Shown in pieces: positions 50,446-63,510 of a DNA stretch of 64,000 nt; position 1 is the first letter of the stretch; each line of letters begins with the position of its first letter. The stretch comes from Dillenia suffruticosa (Eukaryota > Streptophyta > Magnoliopsida > Dilleniales > Dilleniaceae): NCBI GenBank assembly GCA_033439265.1, contig JAVTVX010000013.1:4924501-4988500 (forward strand), given 5' to 3'. The notes under the pieces were generated by a model. It was not told the DNA's origin and searched no databases. It saw nothing but the letters and a program-made list of their open reading frames with translations. The position numbers and the translations under genes are program-made.

Positions 50446-53400
50446 TCTTGGAGATGATGCAGGTTACTGGTTCTGCACAAACACTAAATGTTCTGAAATG
50501 CCAAAAATGCTTTAATAATTGATGTTGTTCTTGTAAAATGTACATTGCTTTCCATTTTAGTGCATATTTGGCATATTTCTTCTTTTAAGCCCCTTGTTTC
50601 TGTGCCCAGCTCCTGTTTCAAGTTGCTGAAGCTTGCCTGTGGCTTGGTTTTTGCTTGATCCATTGGTTGCAAATTGGATTATAATAGTTTGAGTGTCTTA
50701 TTATACAAGAAAGTCCTTACAGGGGATACAATTTGATAGAAGGTTCTCTCTCAGGAAATTATTTTTTCTTTATATGATTGAAATTTGAGAAATTTTTGAA
50801 TTTTACAAATTTTTTCGGAAATAACTTTTACCCACTTCCTCATTTTTAGAGAGGGAGAAGGGAGAGAGAAAGTCATTTTAAAAAGAGAAAAGAAACATGA
50901 ATTTTTTAATTTCTATATTCTCTTTTTATTTCTTGATCTTACCCTCCCTCTACCCTAACCCCTCTATGGTAACCCTTCTATTTCGTATTTTAGGGAGACA
51001 AAAAATCATTTGCTAGACTCTTTAAAAAGAGAGTGGACATTTAAGAGAATATTTGCTTTAATTCTTTTCTTTTGCTATCATATCTTTCCTCATGGCTAGC
51101 CCTTCTATTTGGTCCGACAAAGGAGGTGTAAAAAATCATTGATTTTTGAAAAAAAACTTGAACAAGAAAATTTTTTTTCACGATGAATAAAAATTTCTTC
51201 CAAAAATGTTTGTCAAATTATATATATATATATATATTTTACCAAATAAGATTACTTTTTCTAATTCAAAAGAGTTATATATTTTTTTCTTTATATACTT
51301 TTTTATAAATTATGAAATCCTACTTTTGTATACATTTGAATTTATCAGTAAGATTTTAAAAAAAAGGGTAGTAGCAAAAGTTTTTTAGGATTTTATTGTG
51401 AGAAATAAGTGAAAATATCAAGATGACAAAGAAATCAAAGCCACCAAACATATTTACTTTTACTAGTCATCAAGGTGCTTTTGCTTTCTTCAAACAAATG
51501 AGATGAACAAAGAGAAAAAGAAAGAAAAGAGCATCTTCACTCCACTATTTTCCTCGGGAGCTAAGCAAATGGGTAGTGCATATTGGTGCTATTGTTTTTC
51601 TTCGGAGCTAAGCAAAAACATGAGGTCTTCTACCCAATTACAATAAGATAACTCCAAAATTTATATGATTTCACACTTTTTGCTCGTGTCACAGAGTGAG
51701 AGATTAATATTCTTTTTTTTATTATTATTTTTAAGAAGAATGATATTTATATGAAAGTAATGATATCTTCTATCTTAATTCATATTCAACTATTCTTTTA
51801 CACCCTTTCACACATATCAATTAATAATTTTACACTTAGAGTAATTTGAGAAAAAATTACAAAATTTCTGAAAGTATTGCTCATGACCTTAATATTCAAC
51901 ATTCAGTTTATAAGATTATAAACAAATGTTTTTACAAACATAAAAAATTAAATATTTTCAAACAATCAAATTTAGCAACAAAAAGAAAAACATTTAGGTT
52001 TCTAAAATATGAGTCCCATCCAACAATTAATTAATTCTTAAAGGGCATGGGCTTGATTGTACATCAACGTTCCAGTGGTGGGCTGAACTTTTGTTTTGCT
52101 TGATCCATGCCATTTTTTCTGATCTAAAAATGAGAACCAGATAGTGTACCCATTTGAATGGGAATTATAAGGCCAATACCCGATTGCCCTCTTCCATAAT
52201 CTCACAGTAGAAGCGGCCATGTAACCAAAAAAAAAAAAAAAAGATAAATCGTTGAAGTGGCCAAAAGTATTTACAAATAATCGATTTAATGGATAAAAAT
52301 ATTTAATTTTTTAATTAAATTTTAAATTTAAAACTTAAGAATAAAAAAGTTATGTTACGAGAGCTGTCTTTAAAATGAGTTTGACAAACGCTCAAATTAG
52401 ATTAATCAGATTATAATTTTGGATACTAATTGTTTAAGTGAAAAAGTAAAAAAGGAAGTGGCCAAAAGTTCTACTATTTAGCTTCTTTTTTTTGGTTTAA
52501 TATTTAGCTCCTTTTAATAAGTCAAGCAAGTACTTCATGCCTAGCTTGAGCCCAAAAGTCCTTTATCCTATCATCTAACCGACCACATCAAGTCGAGGCC
52601 GAAACTAAAAAGTAACCTCACAAAACTCACATCCATATTATTAGGGTATAGACTTCAAGGAAAGAAAAGGAGTAAGAGAATCGGATTCTCAATAATGTAA
52701 GCTTGAAGATAAAACCCTTCGGTATTAATCCCATTCTCATGTCTTCTTTTTGTGTCTCGTATGATAACTCATTGTTATCGTTCTATCAGCAAGTTTAAGG
52801 AAAAAAAAATTAGTGAAAGCTTTTTATTTGTTAGCCAATCATACTAATAACACATACACAAGACATGAAAAGAAGATGAACGATTTGTCTCAATATAGAG
52901 AGTCACCCTCTAAATAAAATTTCTATAAATACGTAAATCGATTTACTCAGAATATAGTTTCAGATATTTAATGATAAAAATAAAAATTACATAATATGAA
53001 TTTTCACTTATTAATCAACTCGGAGCAAACAATTAAGTAGTGTTTAAATGGGTCGGTGTCAATGTAGAGACCGGATATTTTCAAAGGCATTACAAATCAG
53101 TGTCACGCCCTGCCATTTGACACAGCACATTGGCCTACATGTCCAAAAAGCATTGATCAGGACAAATGAAAAACCCCTTTGCATTATTGAATAAGATGAG
53201 GGAATGAAGTCAAAATAATGTTTTCGTGTCTGAATGAACTTTTCATAAAGAGATAAAACATAGTCATGTTCCCTTTCGGTCCCCGCCTTGAGTCACCTTG
53301 CATCTATAATAGTTGCCGGATATAAGATAATAATCCAAAATACTGAATTTAATATAATAAAAATTTACTGGTTATAACTGGGTAAAGAAAGGGTAGTCAT

Positions 53401-56400
53401 TTTAATTTTTTTTAAAATATATATTATTTAAAAAATTATAATCTTAAATATTATATATCTTCTTAAAAATATAATTTTTGTCCCTTAAAATTATAAGACC
53501 TAATATATATTCTATTATATCACTTGATATAAATTTGTACCTCATTGGATTTTTATCATTAAATTTTTCTATGCAGGAATCATTACCCTTAGACACAAAC
53601 ATTAGTAAACTCCCCCCCCCCCGCCCAAAAAAAAAAAGAAAAAAAAAACCAATCTCTAGTTTAAGTTGCAGACCCATCCCAATGTGGGGTTTCCTTGTTC
53701 TTTGGACAAAAACTTCATGATGAAGAGTACATTATTTGAGTTTGTGCATAAAATGAAATTGAATTTTTTGGGTACTTGCATAAGGGGTCACCATGGAGGG
53801 TTTATGTGGACCTAGTCTTTCTGCATCAAGAACATCAATCAACCCATCCATTGGTAATCTAGTTCTTGTTACGTTGCTAATAATGTTTGAGCAATCAAAT
53901 CAACAATTAATAAAGAGATTGTCAAACTTGCTCCGTCAAGATATCTGTAGTTTCTTTTGCAACCTTACCTTAGTAAAAGTAACAGATACTTACACTATCA
54001 AACTGAATGATCTGATATTTATTTTTTTAATCAGAAATCTTAAATTCAATCCTTAAAAATAATTAAAAAAAGATTTAAAAAACTCAATCCCTAAAACTGA
54101 GTCTCACCATACTCAAACTTGATTAATTAGATAAAATTTGAATACGATAATAAAAACAAAAATAAAATTAATACAGAGGTTACAAAAGAATTAAGCTGAA
54201 GGATGTCCAAAACTAGTCTAATATTTCGTCTATCTCTTTAAATAAATTTATAATCATTTGAAATCTCATTAGATCATATGAAGAATTATGTAATATATAT
54301 ATTAATTTTAAACTGTGCGTGCATTACATATAAATAAAAGTTTCGAATAAAAAAATACAAATGTATATAAAATGGTATGTATAAAAAATATGTGATTTTA
54401 AGAGATAATAAGAGAGCAATATAATAAAAAGAGAAAAGTTTAGTAAAATATATAAAGTAATATGAGAAATTTATTTCTTTTTTAATGAGTGTAATATTGG
54501 AAAAAATAATTTTATCATGTATATAGATATAAATAATATAATATAAGATAATCTATGTTGGAAAATATGGGCTGCGTCATATATATTTAGTTCAGAAGCA
54601 GTCTCTTCGTTTTGCGGTCATAACTCAGGGCAGGGAGATCGGCTTGGTGATCTAACCTCAATAATTAAGCTTCAAATCAATGGCGATTAAGACCCTCTTT
54701 CAGAAGCTTTTCATTGTCACTTATCTTCTCATCTCATTTCTATTTTCATTTATTATATTTGCAATATTTGTCAATTAAAATAAAATTTATAATAAAAAAT
54801 TTCCAAAAAAATTAACATTTTTAAAATTACCACTAATTAATATCTTTTATTAGAAACTCTACTTAAACTTTTTTTTTTTTTTTTAATTCAACCTTTGCTT
54901 TTCCAAATTCTGCAATCAAGACAAGAACAATAACGGTCAGAATTAACCCCCCACATGGTACATGGTATTTGATTTCTCAAAATAAGCAACGGATCCAAGG
55001 TTGTTTACATTTCAAAGTATCAGAGATTTTCACTAATTTTTAATTGATATAATCGTGACAACCCAAAAAAAAAAAAAAAAAAAAAAAATTGATATCTCAT
55101 TGCTTTCAGAAGAAGTGCTAGACATGTGAAATGGTAACCTTGGTAGTTGTGTGCTATATTTCAAATTGATTGACAGCTTGGGTAATTGATCTGACATTAA
55201 AATAAATGTATAATATAAGAAGGTGGTTACTATTAAATTTGATAATTAGATGATAAATTTTAATTGTTATGTCAAATATAAAGTTTAATTTAATTTAATT
55301 AGTATTTAAGTTATTTTATTAATGGAAAGTTTGGTCGGAGTGTACAGTGAAAGGAAAAGGGGGAAAGAAAGTAAAATTAGAGTGAAATGACTCTTTTTAT
55401 TTGTTTAATGAGGAAGGAAATGTGAAAGAGAAATAAAAATGGGATTATCCCGATCCATCCTTAAGATTTTATTTTCGTCCCAAAGTGGACAGATAAAAAA
55501 GGGAATGAAATTTTTGAATAAATTAATTGTCGTCCTTCTTTAATATTTACGAAATTGTTTGTTAATCTTTTTTATTTTAATTTTATTTAATATAAAGTAG
55601 TAAAATTTAATATACTTTATCAATTTTATTAGATAAATTATTTTTTATTAATGATGGAGATTTTACTTTTTTTATATTATTATTTTAATTTTATTTAATA
55701 TAAAATAATAATAAAAATAATTTATAAAAAATAAAAAATATATTAAATAACTATTTTTAGAAAAACTATATTTTTAGAAAAATAAAAAATTACATAATAA
55801 GGGGTATTTCCTTTTACTTTTCATTCCAACTAAATAAAAAAAAGTACCATCCATTTATTTTTCTTCCATCTCTACCAAAAAAAATTAAATAAAATGTATT
55901 TACTTCTATCAGAAGAAGCAAATCTCTCGGTTCCCTTCCTCCTCCCCTTCTCCCTCTCTTTCTGTAAACTAAACTTACCCTAAATATGCAAACTTAAAAG
56001 TAGATAAAATATAAATAATTCTACTATTATATTAAAATAAGATTGCTTCCAAAAATAAACCTAAAACCCCAGTCAATATAAAGTAAAATAAAATTTAAAC
56101 TACAGAATTTTATATTCTTATGTCGTTCATATTTAAAGATATTTACAGAAGTTTGTGACCTTTTATATCGACAAAAAAAAATATTAGTACAATTATAAAA
56201 AAATTATTTCAAACAGAAACTAGAAAATTATTTCAATTTGCAAGCATAATTTGGGGCAGATACCCTTCAAGCCAGGACATGACTTGCGGCACCAAAAAAA
56301 TGTATAAGATAACTAAAAATTCCGAACCACCTTCACAGGACAGCCACATTTTAAGGAGTCTAACAAACTAGGTTTTGAAGTGCTTAATGACAAGAATGAG

Positions 56401-56815
56401 CTTCTATATAGACTTCATTGGTGTGTTGTTACATGTGTTTTGGATCAGCTGTTTGTCGTGACTAATAACCTGCAACAAATGTTCTATTCTCCGTTTGTTC
56501 TCTTTACCCAACATCATGTTGGCGCTTCTAGTCTATTTGCTATTTCAAAAGTTTGGGGTTTTCAATTTTTCTTTTAGGGTTTTGGTTCCAAGATTTTGAT
56601 TAAATCAAACCATTTTAGTGTTCTGCAAGTCTTTAGCCAAAATGGGTTTGTGGGTTAACTCCAAATCTTCCATTTGTTTTTGGGGTTTAGTGATTTGATC
56701 AGAATTTGCTGAAACATTTACGGGATTTCGTAGAATGATTTTTGGGTTTTGATTTTGAAGCAGTTTGTGTGTGTGGTGAAGTGGGTTCAAGGTGTGGAAT
56801 TTGTTGATATATAAG
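50446..56815. other. long AT-rich spacer before the kinase gene
   Basis: About 6.4 kb with no supported gene. Visible features: a (TA)n run near 51217-51238; SINE-like tails at 52360-52440 and 53985-54150; a piece at 52038-52235 ending in an A run, whose minus strand is open for 60 codons without a recognised domain; a C-run/A-run near 53610-53650; and a 32-codon hydrophobic open frame at 54680-54778. The last 500 bases become richer in GT and include the kinase leader. Confidence 0.5.
53985..54150 (+). repeat. SINE-like fragment (dispersed family)
   Basis: A B-box-like word (cttaaattcaatcctt) is followed by an A-rich stretch, 'aatccctaaaactgagtc' and the tail 'cttgattaattagataaaa' with 'tttgaatacgataataaaa'. 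The same order is found at 23215-23375. A shorter tail-only copy lies at 52360-52440. Confidence 0.4.
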
Positions 56816-59800
56816 ATGAATTTTCAAGAGAATTTTGGTAACGAGAAGAATTTAGAGGGTGTTGATAAGGTTGTGGTTGTTGCAGTCAAAGCTTCTAAAG
56901 AAATCCCAAAAGATGCTTTGGTTTGGGCTTTGAATCATGTTGTTCAACCTGGGGATTGCATCAAGCTTCTAGTTGTCATCCCTGCAAACACCTCTGGTCT
57001 CTCTTTCTCTCTCTCTCTCTCTCTCTCGTTTTTGTTACCTTTTTCTTTTTCATTACGCTCTTTCAAGTCACAACTTTATGCCTAATAGTTTCTTAACGGA
57101 GACTTAGACTTGCTGCATTTGATCCTGCCATTAATAAAATTGTCAAAGCCCAAATTTGGAGTTGATTATGAGTTCTCTAGTTGAAATTTATATAATTTCT
57201 GTAATAACATGTTTGTGGTCTGACCTTCTTGACATGGACTTCCTTTTCTATTTACTTCAGGATTTTTCTTTATTGAATTCCTTTTACAGATTTATCATTA
57301 GTGAATTCGGGATCATATGAATATAAACTTGAGTAACACCCAAATCTCAATTCTGGAATCCAAGTGATTCGGGATTATTTTGTCACGTCTGGTTTGAAGA
57401 TCATATAATACATTATTAGCATCAAATTATGACATTTGCTTGTTTCCTTTTTTATTTTTTTTTTAAATAAAAAATAAAAAATCTAGGAACTGAATTGCTA
57501 ACATTCGAAGTCGTTGAATTTTCACCCAAGAAACTTTTCCGGCAATTCCTGGCCATGCTACTTGCTGAGTGATTATTGTGAACTTTTCAGGTAAGAGACT
57601 GCGGCAGTTATCGAGGTTCACTGCTGATTGTACCAGTGGTCACAATTGGTCTCATTCTGGAACCTTGTCAGACCAAAAGGATGATATCAGAGAATTGTGC
57701 TCGCGAATGATGCTTCAACTTAATTATTTTTATGACCCCAGCAAGGTTGGCTTTGTGAATCTCCCTCCCTCCCTCCCTCTCTCTCTTTGCGTCCTCCTAG
57801 TTAGTTTTGTCTGTATCTGATTTGTTACTTCTCTTCACAGATAAGATTGAAGATCAAAATTGTGTCTGGCTCTCCAAGTGGAGTTGTAGCTGCAGAAGCT
57901 AAGAAAGCTCAGACAAACTGGGTCATATTGGACAAGTACTATTACAGCACAAACTTTCTGTGTTAATATAAAGGCATGCAATTTTTGACATATAAATATA
58001 GAAATAATTGTAGATTTTGTATGATCTGGATTCTTCTGTTCATTATCTTTCTACTAATTTGTTCAATCTACTGCATGTATTTCCATGCAGAAATCTAAAA
58101 CATGAGGGAAGATGCTGCATAGAAGAGTTGCAATGTAATGTTGTAGCCATAAAAAAATCTCAACCAAAGTTTCTTCACTTGAATTTGGTTGGATTACCAA
58201 AGATGGAATCAGTAGCATCCCTCTTACCATATGAGTTTGAAGCATCTGCTGATTATTCTGTGAAGAATTTTGATATGTTTGATGAGATTCCAGTACCAGC
58301 TGTGACTCCAGCAAGTAGTCCAGAGCAAGAAACCCCTTTCTCGGTAACTGATATTGGGGCATCATCAGTATCAAGCTCAGATCCAGGGACTTCCCCATTT
58401 TTTTCCTCTGAAATCATTGAGGGGACAAAGAAACTGGAGTGCCTTAATGCGATGGAAAACAACGATGTAGATGAATCCGACTCTGACACAGACCGTCAAA
58501 AACTAAGCTTCCCATCAAAGGTTAATTCCCAAAACTCATGTGGTGATTTGTCAGAACCAATGTTGGAAAATTTGCGAAGAGCCACATGCAAGCCTCCAAC
58601 TTCCACAGCTAAGGCTTTACACGAGAAGTTCTGTAAACTTGATCAAGAAGCCAAAACTGGAAAGCTGAACAAACGACTAGATCTTCTCGTCGGCAAAAAA
58701 CTGCAAGAAAATATTGGATTATCAAGAAATATACCTTCTGGGCCTCCACCATTGTGTTCAATATGTCTGCACAAGGCTCCTGTATTTGGAAAACCTCCTA
58801 CTTCATTCACCTATGCTGAGCTTGAAACTGCTACAGGTGGATTTTCAGTGTCTAATTTCCTAGCAGAAGGTGGATATGGTTCGGTTCATCGCGGTGTGCT
58901 TCCAGATGGTCAGATCGTTGCTGTGAAGCAACATAAATTAGCTAGCTCTCAAGGAGATCGTGAATTTTGCTCAGAAGTTGAAGTCTTAAGCTGTGCACAG
59001 CACCGTAATGTTGTGATGCTGATTGGTTTCTGTGTGGAGGATAAAAGAAGATTGTTGGTTTATGAGTATATCTGCAATGGTTCATTGGATTCTCATCTTT
59101 ATGGTAAACACTTTGCCACTAGATTTACTTTTCCTTGAAAAATTATATGCCTGGAATAATTCATTGCTGGAAATGCAAAGTCTTGCATTATTACAAAATT
59201 TCAGCTGCTTTGCTTTTTGCTGTTTCCTTTCTTAATGCTTTGCTTTCTAGCTGTTGCTGGAGGAGCAAATCAATTAAATGTATTTGCGCGTGTGTGTGTG
59301 TGTGTGTGTGGCTGTGTGCTTTTTATGTATTTAACTGCACAGGATTACCATTTTGTGTTATGACAAATTGTTTGTACCTTCTTGTGGCTCCAGTATTTAG
59401 GTCCTTGGTCCTTGAAAATTTGGTGTACTCTGTGATTTAGTTGTTGATGGTTTTTCTTTTCACCTTTTGTAAATTTCTGGAAAGAAAGCTTGTCATGTTA
59501 GTTTCTGGAAAGAATTAATGTAGGATTTGCAATGCGCAGGCCGTAGACAAAATCCATTAAAGTGGTCTTCCCGACAGAAAATTGCAGTTGGAGCTGCTCG
59601 AGGGTTGAGATATCTTCATGAAGAATGTAGAGTAGGCTGTATTGTGCACAGAGATATGCGACCAAATAATATTCTTGTCACCCATGATTTTGAGCCATTG
59701 GTATGCCATCTTCCTGCAGTTTCCTTTTCATTCCTTTTTTATCTGAAGGCAAAAAAAAAAAAAAAAAAAAAAATCAGTTAAAGCATTTCATGCTCATCAT

Positions 59801-61289
59801 GTTCTCTTAGTTCTTTCTAGGCATCTGTGGCGTTTGATAAAATAGAGTAGAACAATTTAAATGGTCAAGAGTCTTGACTTTGAGTGTTTATATATTATGC
59901 TCAATGTGGTTACAGGTTTCAATTTCATAGGTGTATCTGCAGATAAATTTGTCTTCTAGAAGCTCAAAATATTTGAGATGTTCAGCAATGACTATTAATT
60001 GATTTTTGTAACTTAAAAGAGTAGGAATCTGGTATGTAGCTGCAGAAGGATGTTTTATTTTCTATTTCGGGACATGGGATTTAATTTCTACTTCTTGTTG
60101 TGTAGGTTGGAGATTTTGGACTGGCGAGGTGGCAACCAGATGGTGACACTGGTGTTGAAACAAGAGTGCTTGGAACTTTTGGGTAAGCCCGATGAATTCT
60201 ATTCGGTTCCTAGTTTGACTGTTAGTGAGTTACACTGCATATATTATCAACTTTCCCTGTTTTTAGGTACTTGGCTCCAGAATATGCCCAGAGTGGACAA
60301 ATCACGGAAAAGGCCGATGTTTATTCATTCGGGGTGGTACTATTGGAGCTTGTTACAGGACGGAAAGCTATAGACATTAATCGTCCAAAGGGCCAGCAGT
60401 GCCTTACTGAGTGGGTATGAGTTAGAAATCTTGTGTCTTTCCACGTATTATGTCAGTTGATGAGTTTGCACTTTCATTTGCAGGACAAGTATAAGTAATA
60501 CTGTATATTGGTCTTTGAGTGGTTCCTCTAGGGTGATGTACCTAATAGTGTAATTTTGGTGCAGGCACGGCCCTTGATAGAAGAGCATGCCATTCATGAA
60601 TTGGTTGACCCACAGCTAAAAAACTGCTACTCTGACCAAGAAGTTTCTTGTATGCTGTCCTGTGCCTTCTTGTGCATACAGAGGGATCCTCATTCAAGGC
60701 CCCGCATGTCTCAGGTTTGGGGATTTGAGATGTTATTCCTAGGCAATACTTAACAATTGACAAGTATATTTCCATCTGCATTATTTCATGCCACTTAAAA
60801 ATCATTGCATCACACAATCTATGTAATTGCCATATCTATATTACACCAGCATTTTAAAAATGATTGATCCATGTTGTGTATGGTTTTTTGGGTCCACCCA
60901 ATACAACGCTCAGTAACTCAACATAATGTAAAATTCTTAAAATTTTTTCCGAGTCACTATATCTGTGTTATATATTTGTCCTACCAGTGTCTGTGCTTTG
61001 TATTATATTCTTGGGTCTCTTAAACATGTATTTTCTGAGGCAACATTTATTGTGCGAATTGAAGGTGCTTCGGATGTTGGAAAGTGGCATCATTGTGGAC
61101 ACAGTGGGCTCGAACAATGAAAGGAAGTGGAAGGAACGGAAGGAGCAGCAAGGAAAACATCATTTCAGTGGCCCTTTAAAGCCTGAGGCTCAAAAGGGTT
61201 TCAGAGAGAAGAAGCTCAATACCAAAAGTACAAGCATGCTATCTAGAGAAGAAATCCTTGGAAGGCTCTCAAAGGAGGACCATTTGTAA
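56816..61289 (+). CDS. USP-domain receptor-like cytoplasmic protein kinase
   Basis: Related to plant proteins often labelled 'inactive protein kinase SELMODRAFT_444075-like' and to PERK-type kinases. Nine exons: 56816-56996, 57591-57745, 57841-57935, 58091-59103, 59540-59700, 60106-60182, 60267-60414, 60565-60714 and 61065-61289, giving 734 aa. Residues 18-145 form a USP-like domain ([20 protein letters not shown]). About 150-380 is a Ser/Pro/acidic linker with CSICLHKAP. The kinase domain starts near 383: Gly loop AEGGYGSV, lysine K423 (VAVK), HRD with D519 ([10 protein letters not shown]), DFG with D538, and [24 protein letters not shown]. All catalytic residues are present, so activity is plausible despite the family label. 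There is no transmembrane segment or signal peptide. The C-terminus is Lys-rich. The last acceptor (gaag) lacks a strong pyrimidine tract. Confidence 0.93.
59288..59310. repeat. (GT)n microsatellite in a kinase intron
   Basis: A pure GT run in intron 4. Another short run, of TC, follows the exon 1 donor at about 57002-57027. Confidence 0.85.
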
Positions 61290-61959
61290 ATTTCTATCTT
61301 ATAATGCTGTAGAATAGTTTCCTGGTTTAGTGGAATATGTAGAATTTAAGTGGCATATGGTGAGAAATTGGGGACTTCAACATTTATAGTTCTTTCATTA
61401 TTATAATTTGATGGGAAGTTCAAGTTTGGGACTAGCATAAGGAAATGGATTAGGAAATGGATTAGGAAATGTTTGTACTTAGGCTCTTTGTTCTTTAATT
61501 TTTGAAGTTGTGGCTTGGGTGGCATTTTTTTTATTGGCAATGCTATCTTATGTGATCCTAGCCATGTTCAGGCCTTTGTTGCCGATGAATGTTGACAAAT
61601 TTTTTTTAGCATATCCTTTTAATTTTTATACAAATTTTGTTTTCTCATGCAGAAAACTGGGCATACCCGTTTTCATGTTTAAGCCTACTTGTAGCACCAG
61701 GAGCTAAGACTTCATATAGACTACGCTTAGACATACAAATTTTGTATTTGACTTCCATGCATTTCTTGCCATCTATACCTTGAATCCACGTATTGGGTCC
61801 TGGCTTTAGCGACAAATTTTAATTTATAAGTTTAACCATTTCTAACTCGTTTAGATTTATAAAAATATGACAAAGGTTGCATTTAAAAATCTTATATTAA
61901 AAATTGTGAATGTATTGACCTTTCACGCATGGAAATTTATTAGTACTGTCTTCAAGGGG
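61290..61959. other. kinase 3' flank
   Basis: 3' UTR and flank of the kinase gene; an exact 16-bp word (aggaaatggattagga) overlaps itself in tandem near 61440-61468. No gene is seen. Confidence 0.5.
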
Positions 61960-62040
61960 ACAGTCTAGTGGTCACAATCTCCTCCTCCAACATAGTGATA
62001 TTGGGTTCAAATCCAAGTGTAACAAAAAAAAAAAAAAATT
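61960..62040 (+). repeat. tRNA-derived SINE-like head with A tail
   Basis: 'ggggacagtctagtggtcac' resembles a tRNA A-box region and 'gggttcaaatcc' a B box, about 45 bp apart, followed within 10 bases by a run of A. This is the clearest pol III-like promoter pair in the window. It lacks the 'attaatcgg' tail of the other copies, so it may be a different or truncated family. Confidence 0.5.
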
Positions 62041-62084
62041 TAATACTAACGTTTCATCGTTTTTGAAATGTTTTTTTATTTTTG

Positions 62085-62240
62085 AAATATCTCAACACAT
62101 TAAATTAATTAATATTTATATAAAAATTCTTATATTTTTTATATTTGTATATCTTTTCATATTTAATGAATTATTTGTTTATTTAATTATAATTATAATT
62201 TTTATATTATTTTTCTTATGATTAATAATTATATAAATTT
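62085..62240. repeat. AT-rich direct repeat, left copy
   Basis: Shares the exact word ttaaattaattaatatttat plus its extension, and a colinear run of further words (ttttatattatttttcttat, attaataattatata), with 63375-63510. The two copies bracket the LTR-type fossil. Confidence 0.6.
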
Positions 62241-63310
62241 TTTAAATTTCAACTGGATTGGGTTTGGTTTCTCTCTATTTTCTCCCCCTAATCTCTCTCC
62301 TTCTCTTGATCTCATTCTCTCTTCCTCTCTTTCTTTAGTTGGTCCATGACAAATTGGTATCAGAACACACGATTCTTGGTATAATCCATGGCGGAAGATG
62401 ATTGGAGCAAAAGAATTGACGCTATTATGGCACGCATTGATGACAAATTCAACATTATAATGAAAATGTTTGGTATCAATGAACATATCCAAACTTTGGT
62501 GGAAAAAAAGCAAGAAAATGAAAAGATATTGGAAAGCAACAAAACAAATCAAATGGTAGAAGACACAATGCCAAAATTTATGGAAAAGCAAGGTATTGAA
62601 TCACTTTCTAAACCCATCATTTTATCTACTCCTAGTGAAGAAATGTTGAGAGTAGAAGAATTTCAAATGTTCAAGAAAGAAGGATCTTGCATGATCAAGA
62701 AAGAAGGATATTGCATGATCAAGAAAGAAGGATCTTGCATGATCAAGAAAGAAGGGTCTTGCATGATCAATAAAGAAGAGTTTTGCATGTCCAAGAAAGA
62801 AGTTGTTAATGATGGGTTCTTGTCAATTCCTAAGGTTGAATTTTCGGTATTCATCGGACAAAATTTTTCACCAAGAAAAAGTTCAAGAAAAGTGTCTTTC
62901 AAGCTTCTTCACCTCTATTTTTCTCCAACCATTCTTATTGCAACTCAAATTTCATACATTGTTCGTCTCCATCACCTTATCTCTCAACACAAATGCAAAT
63001 CTTGGTTCAAGATTCATTGATTTAAGATTCATTGGTTCAAGATCTTAATTCTTGGTTTTCCATCATTGAGGACAAAAATGTATTCAAGGGGGAAGTATTG
63101 TAACAACTACTAACCATAGGGTTAGTAATTAATCATAGTCAATAGGAATAGTTAGTGGTTAATTGTAATTGTTAGATTGATTAGTAGTTAACAAGTTGGT
63201 TAGTAATAGAATTAGTATAAATAGTAGTCTTTACAATATATAATGGATATATTGAAATACTATTGAAATCTCTCTCTCTTGTATTCTCTTTCTCTCTAAA
63301 TCTCTCTCTC
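62241..63310 (+). mobile_element. decayed non-autonomous LTR-type element, fossil
   Basis: Signs of an LTR retroelement: a tRNA-Met-type primer site (ttggtatcagaa, about 62354); right after it a gag-like open frame (62388-63020, 210 aa; start MAEDDWSKRIDAIMARIDD, a coiled Lys/Glu-rich N-terminus); then a purine tract (caagggggaagt, about 63084) followed by tgtaaca, a likely start of a 3' LTR containing a TATA-like agtataaatag (about 63210). No protease, reverse transcriptase or integrase is present, and no matching full 5' LTR is found to the left. It is broken and far smaller than an autonomous copy, so probably a deletion derivative. Family not assigned; age unknown but looks old. Confidence 0.55.
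62668..62800 (+). repeat. 24-bp coding minisatellite (IKKEGSCM repeat)
   Basis: About five and a half head-to-tail copies of a 24-bp unit (atcaagaaagaaggatcttg plus catg) lie within the gag-like frame of the fossil and read as repeated I-K-K-E-G-S-C-M. The unit length, a multiple of three, keeps the frame open. Outer copies are more diverged (NKEEFCMSK at the right end). Confidence 0.85.
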
Positions 63311-63374
63311 TCTCTATTTATGCACGAAAACTTATCAATATTTACATTTTTCAGTTTTCAAAACTTTTTTTTCT

Positions 63375-63510
63375 GAAACATTTTAATATGTTAAATTAAT
63401 TAATATTTATATAAAAGTTTTTATATTTTTATATTTACAATTTTTTCATAATTAATTAATTATAAATTTTATATTATTTGTCTTATAATTAATAATTTTA
63501 TATTTTTATT
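63375..63510. repeat. AT-rich direct repeat, right copy
   Basis: Partner of 62085-62240; same word order with scattered differences and small indels. Confidence 0.6.

Noticed and set aside
52038-52220. Minus-strand 60-codon frame starting MAASTVRLWKRAIGYW
   Set aside because: No recognised domain and no splice context. The plus strand ends in an A run, so a retroposed scrap is as likely as a gene; left as part of the spacer.
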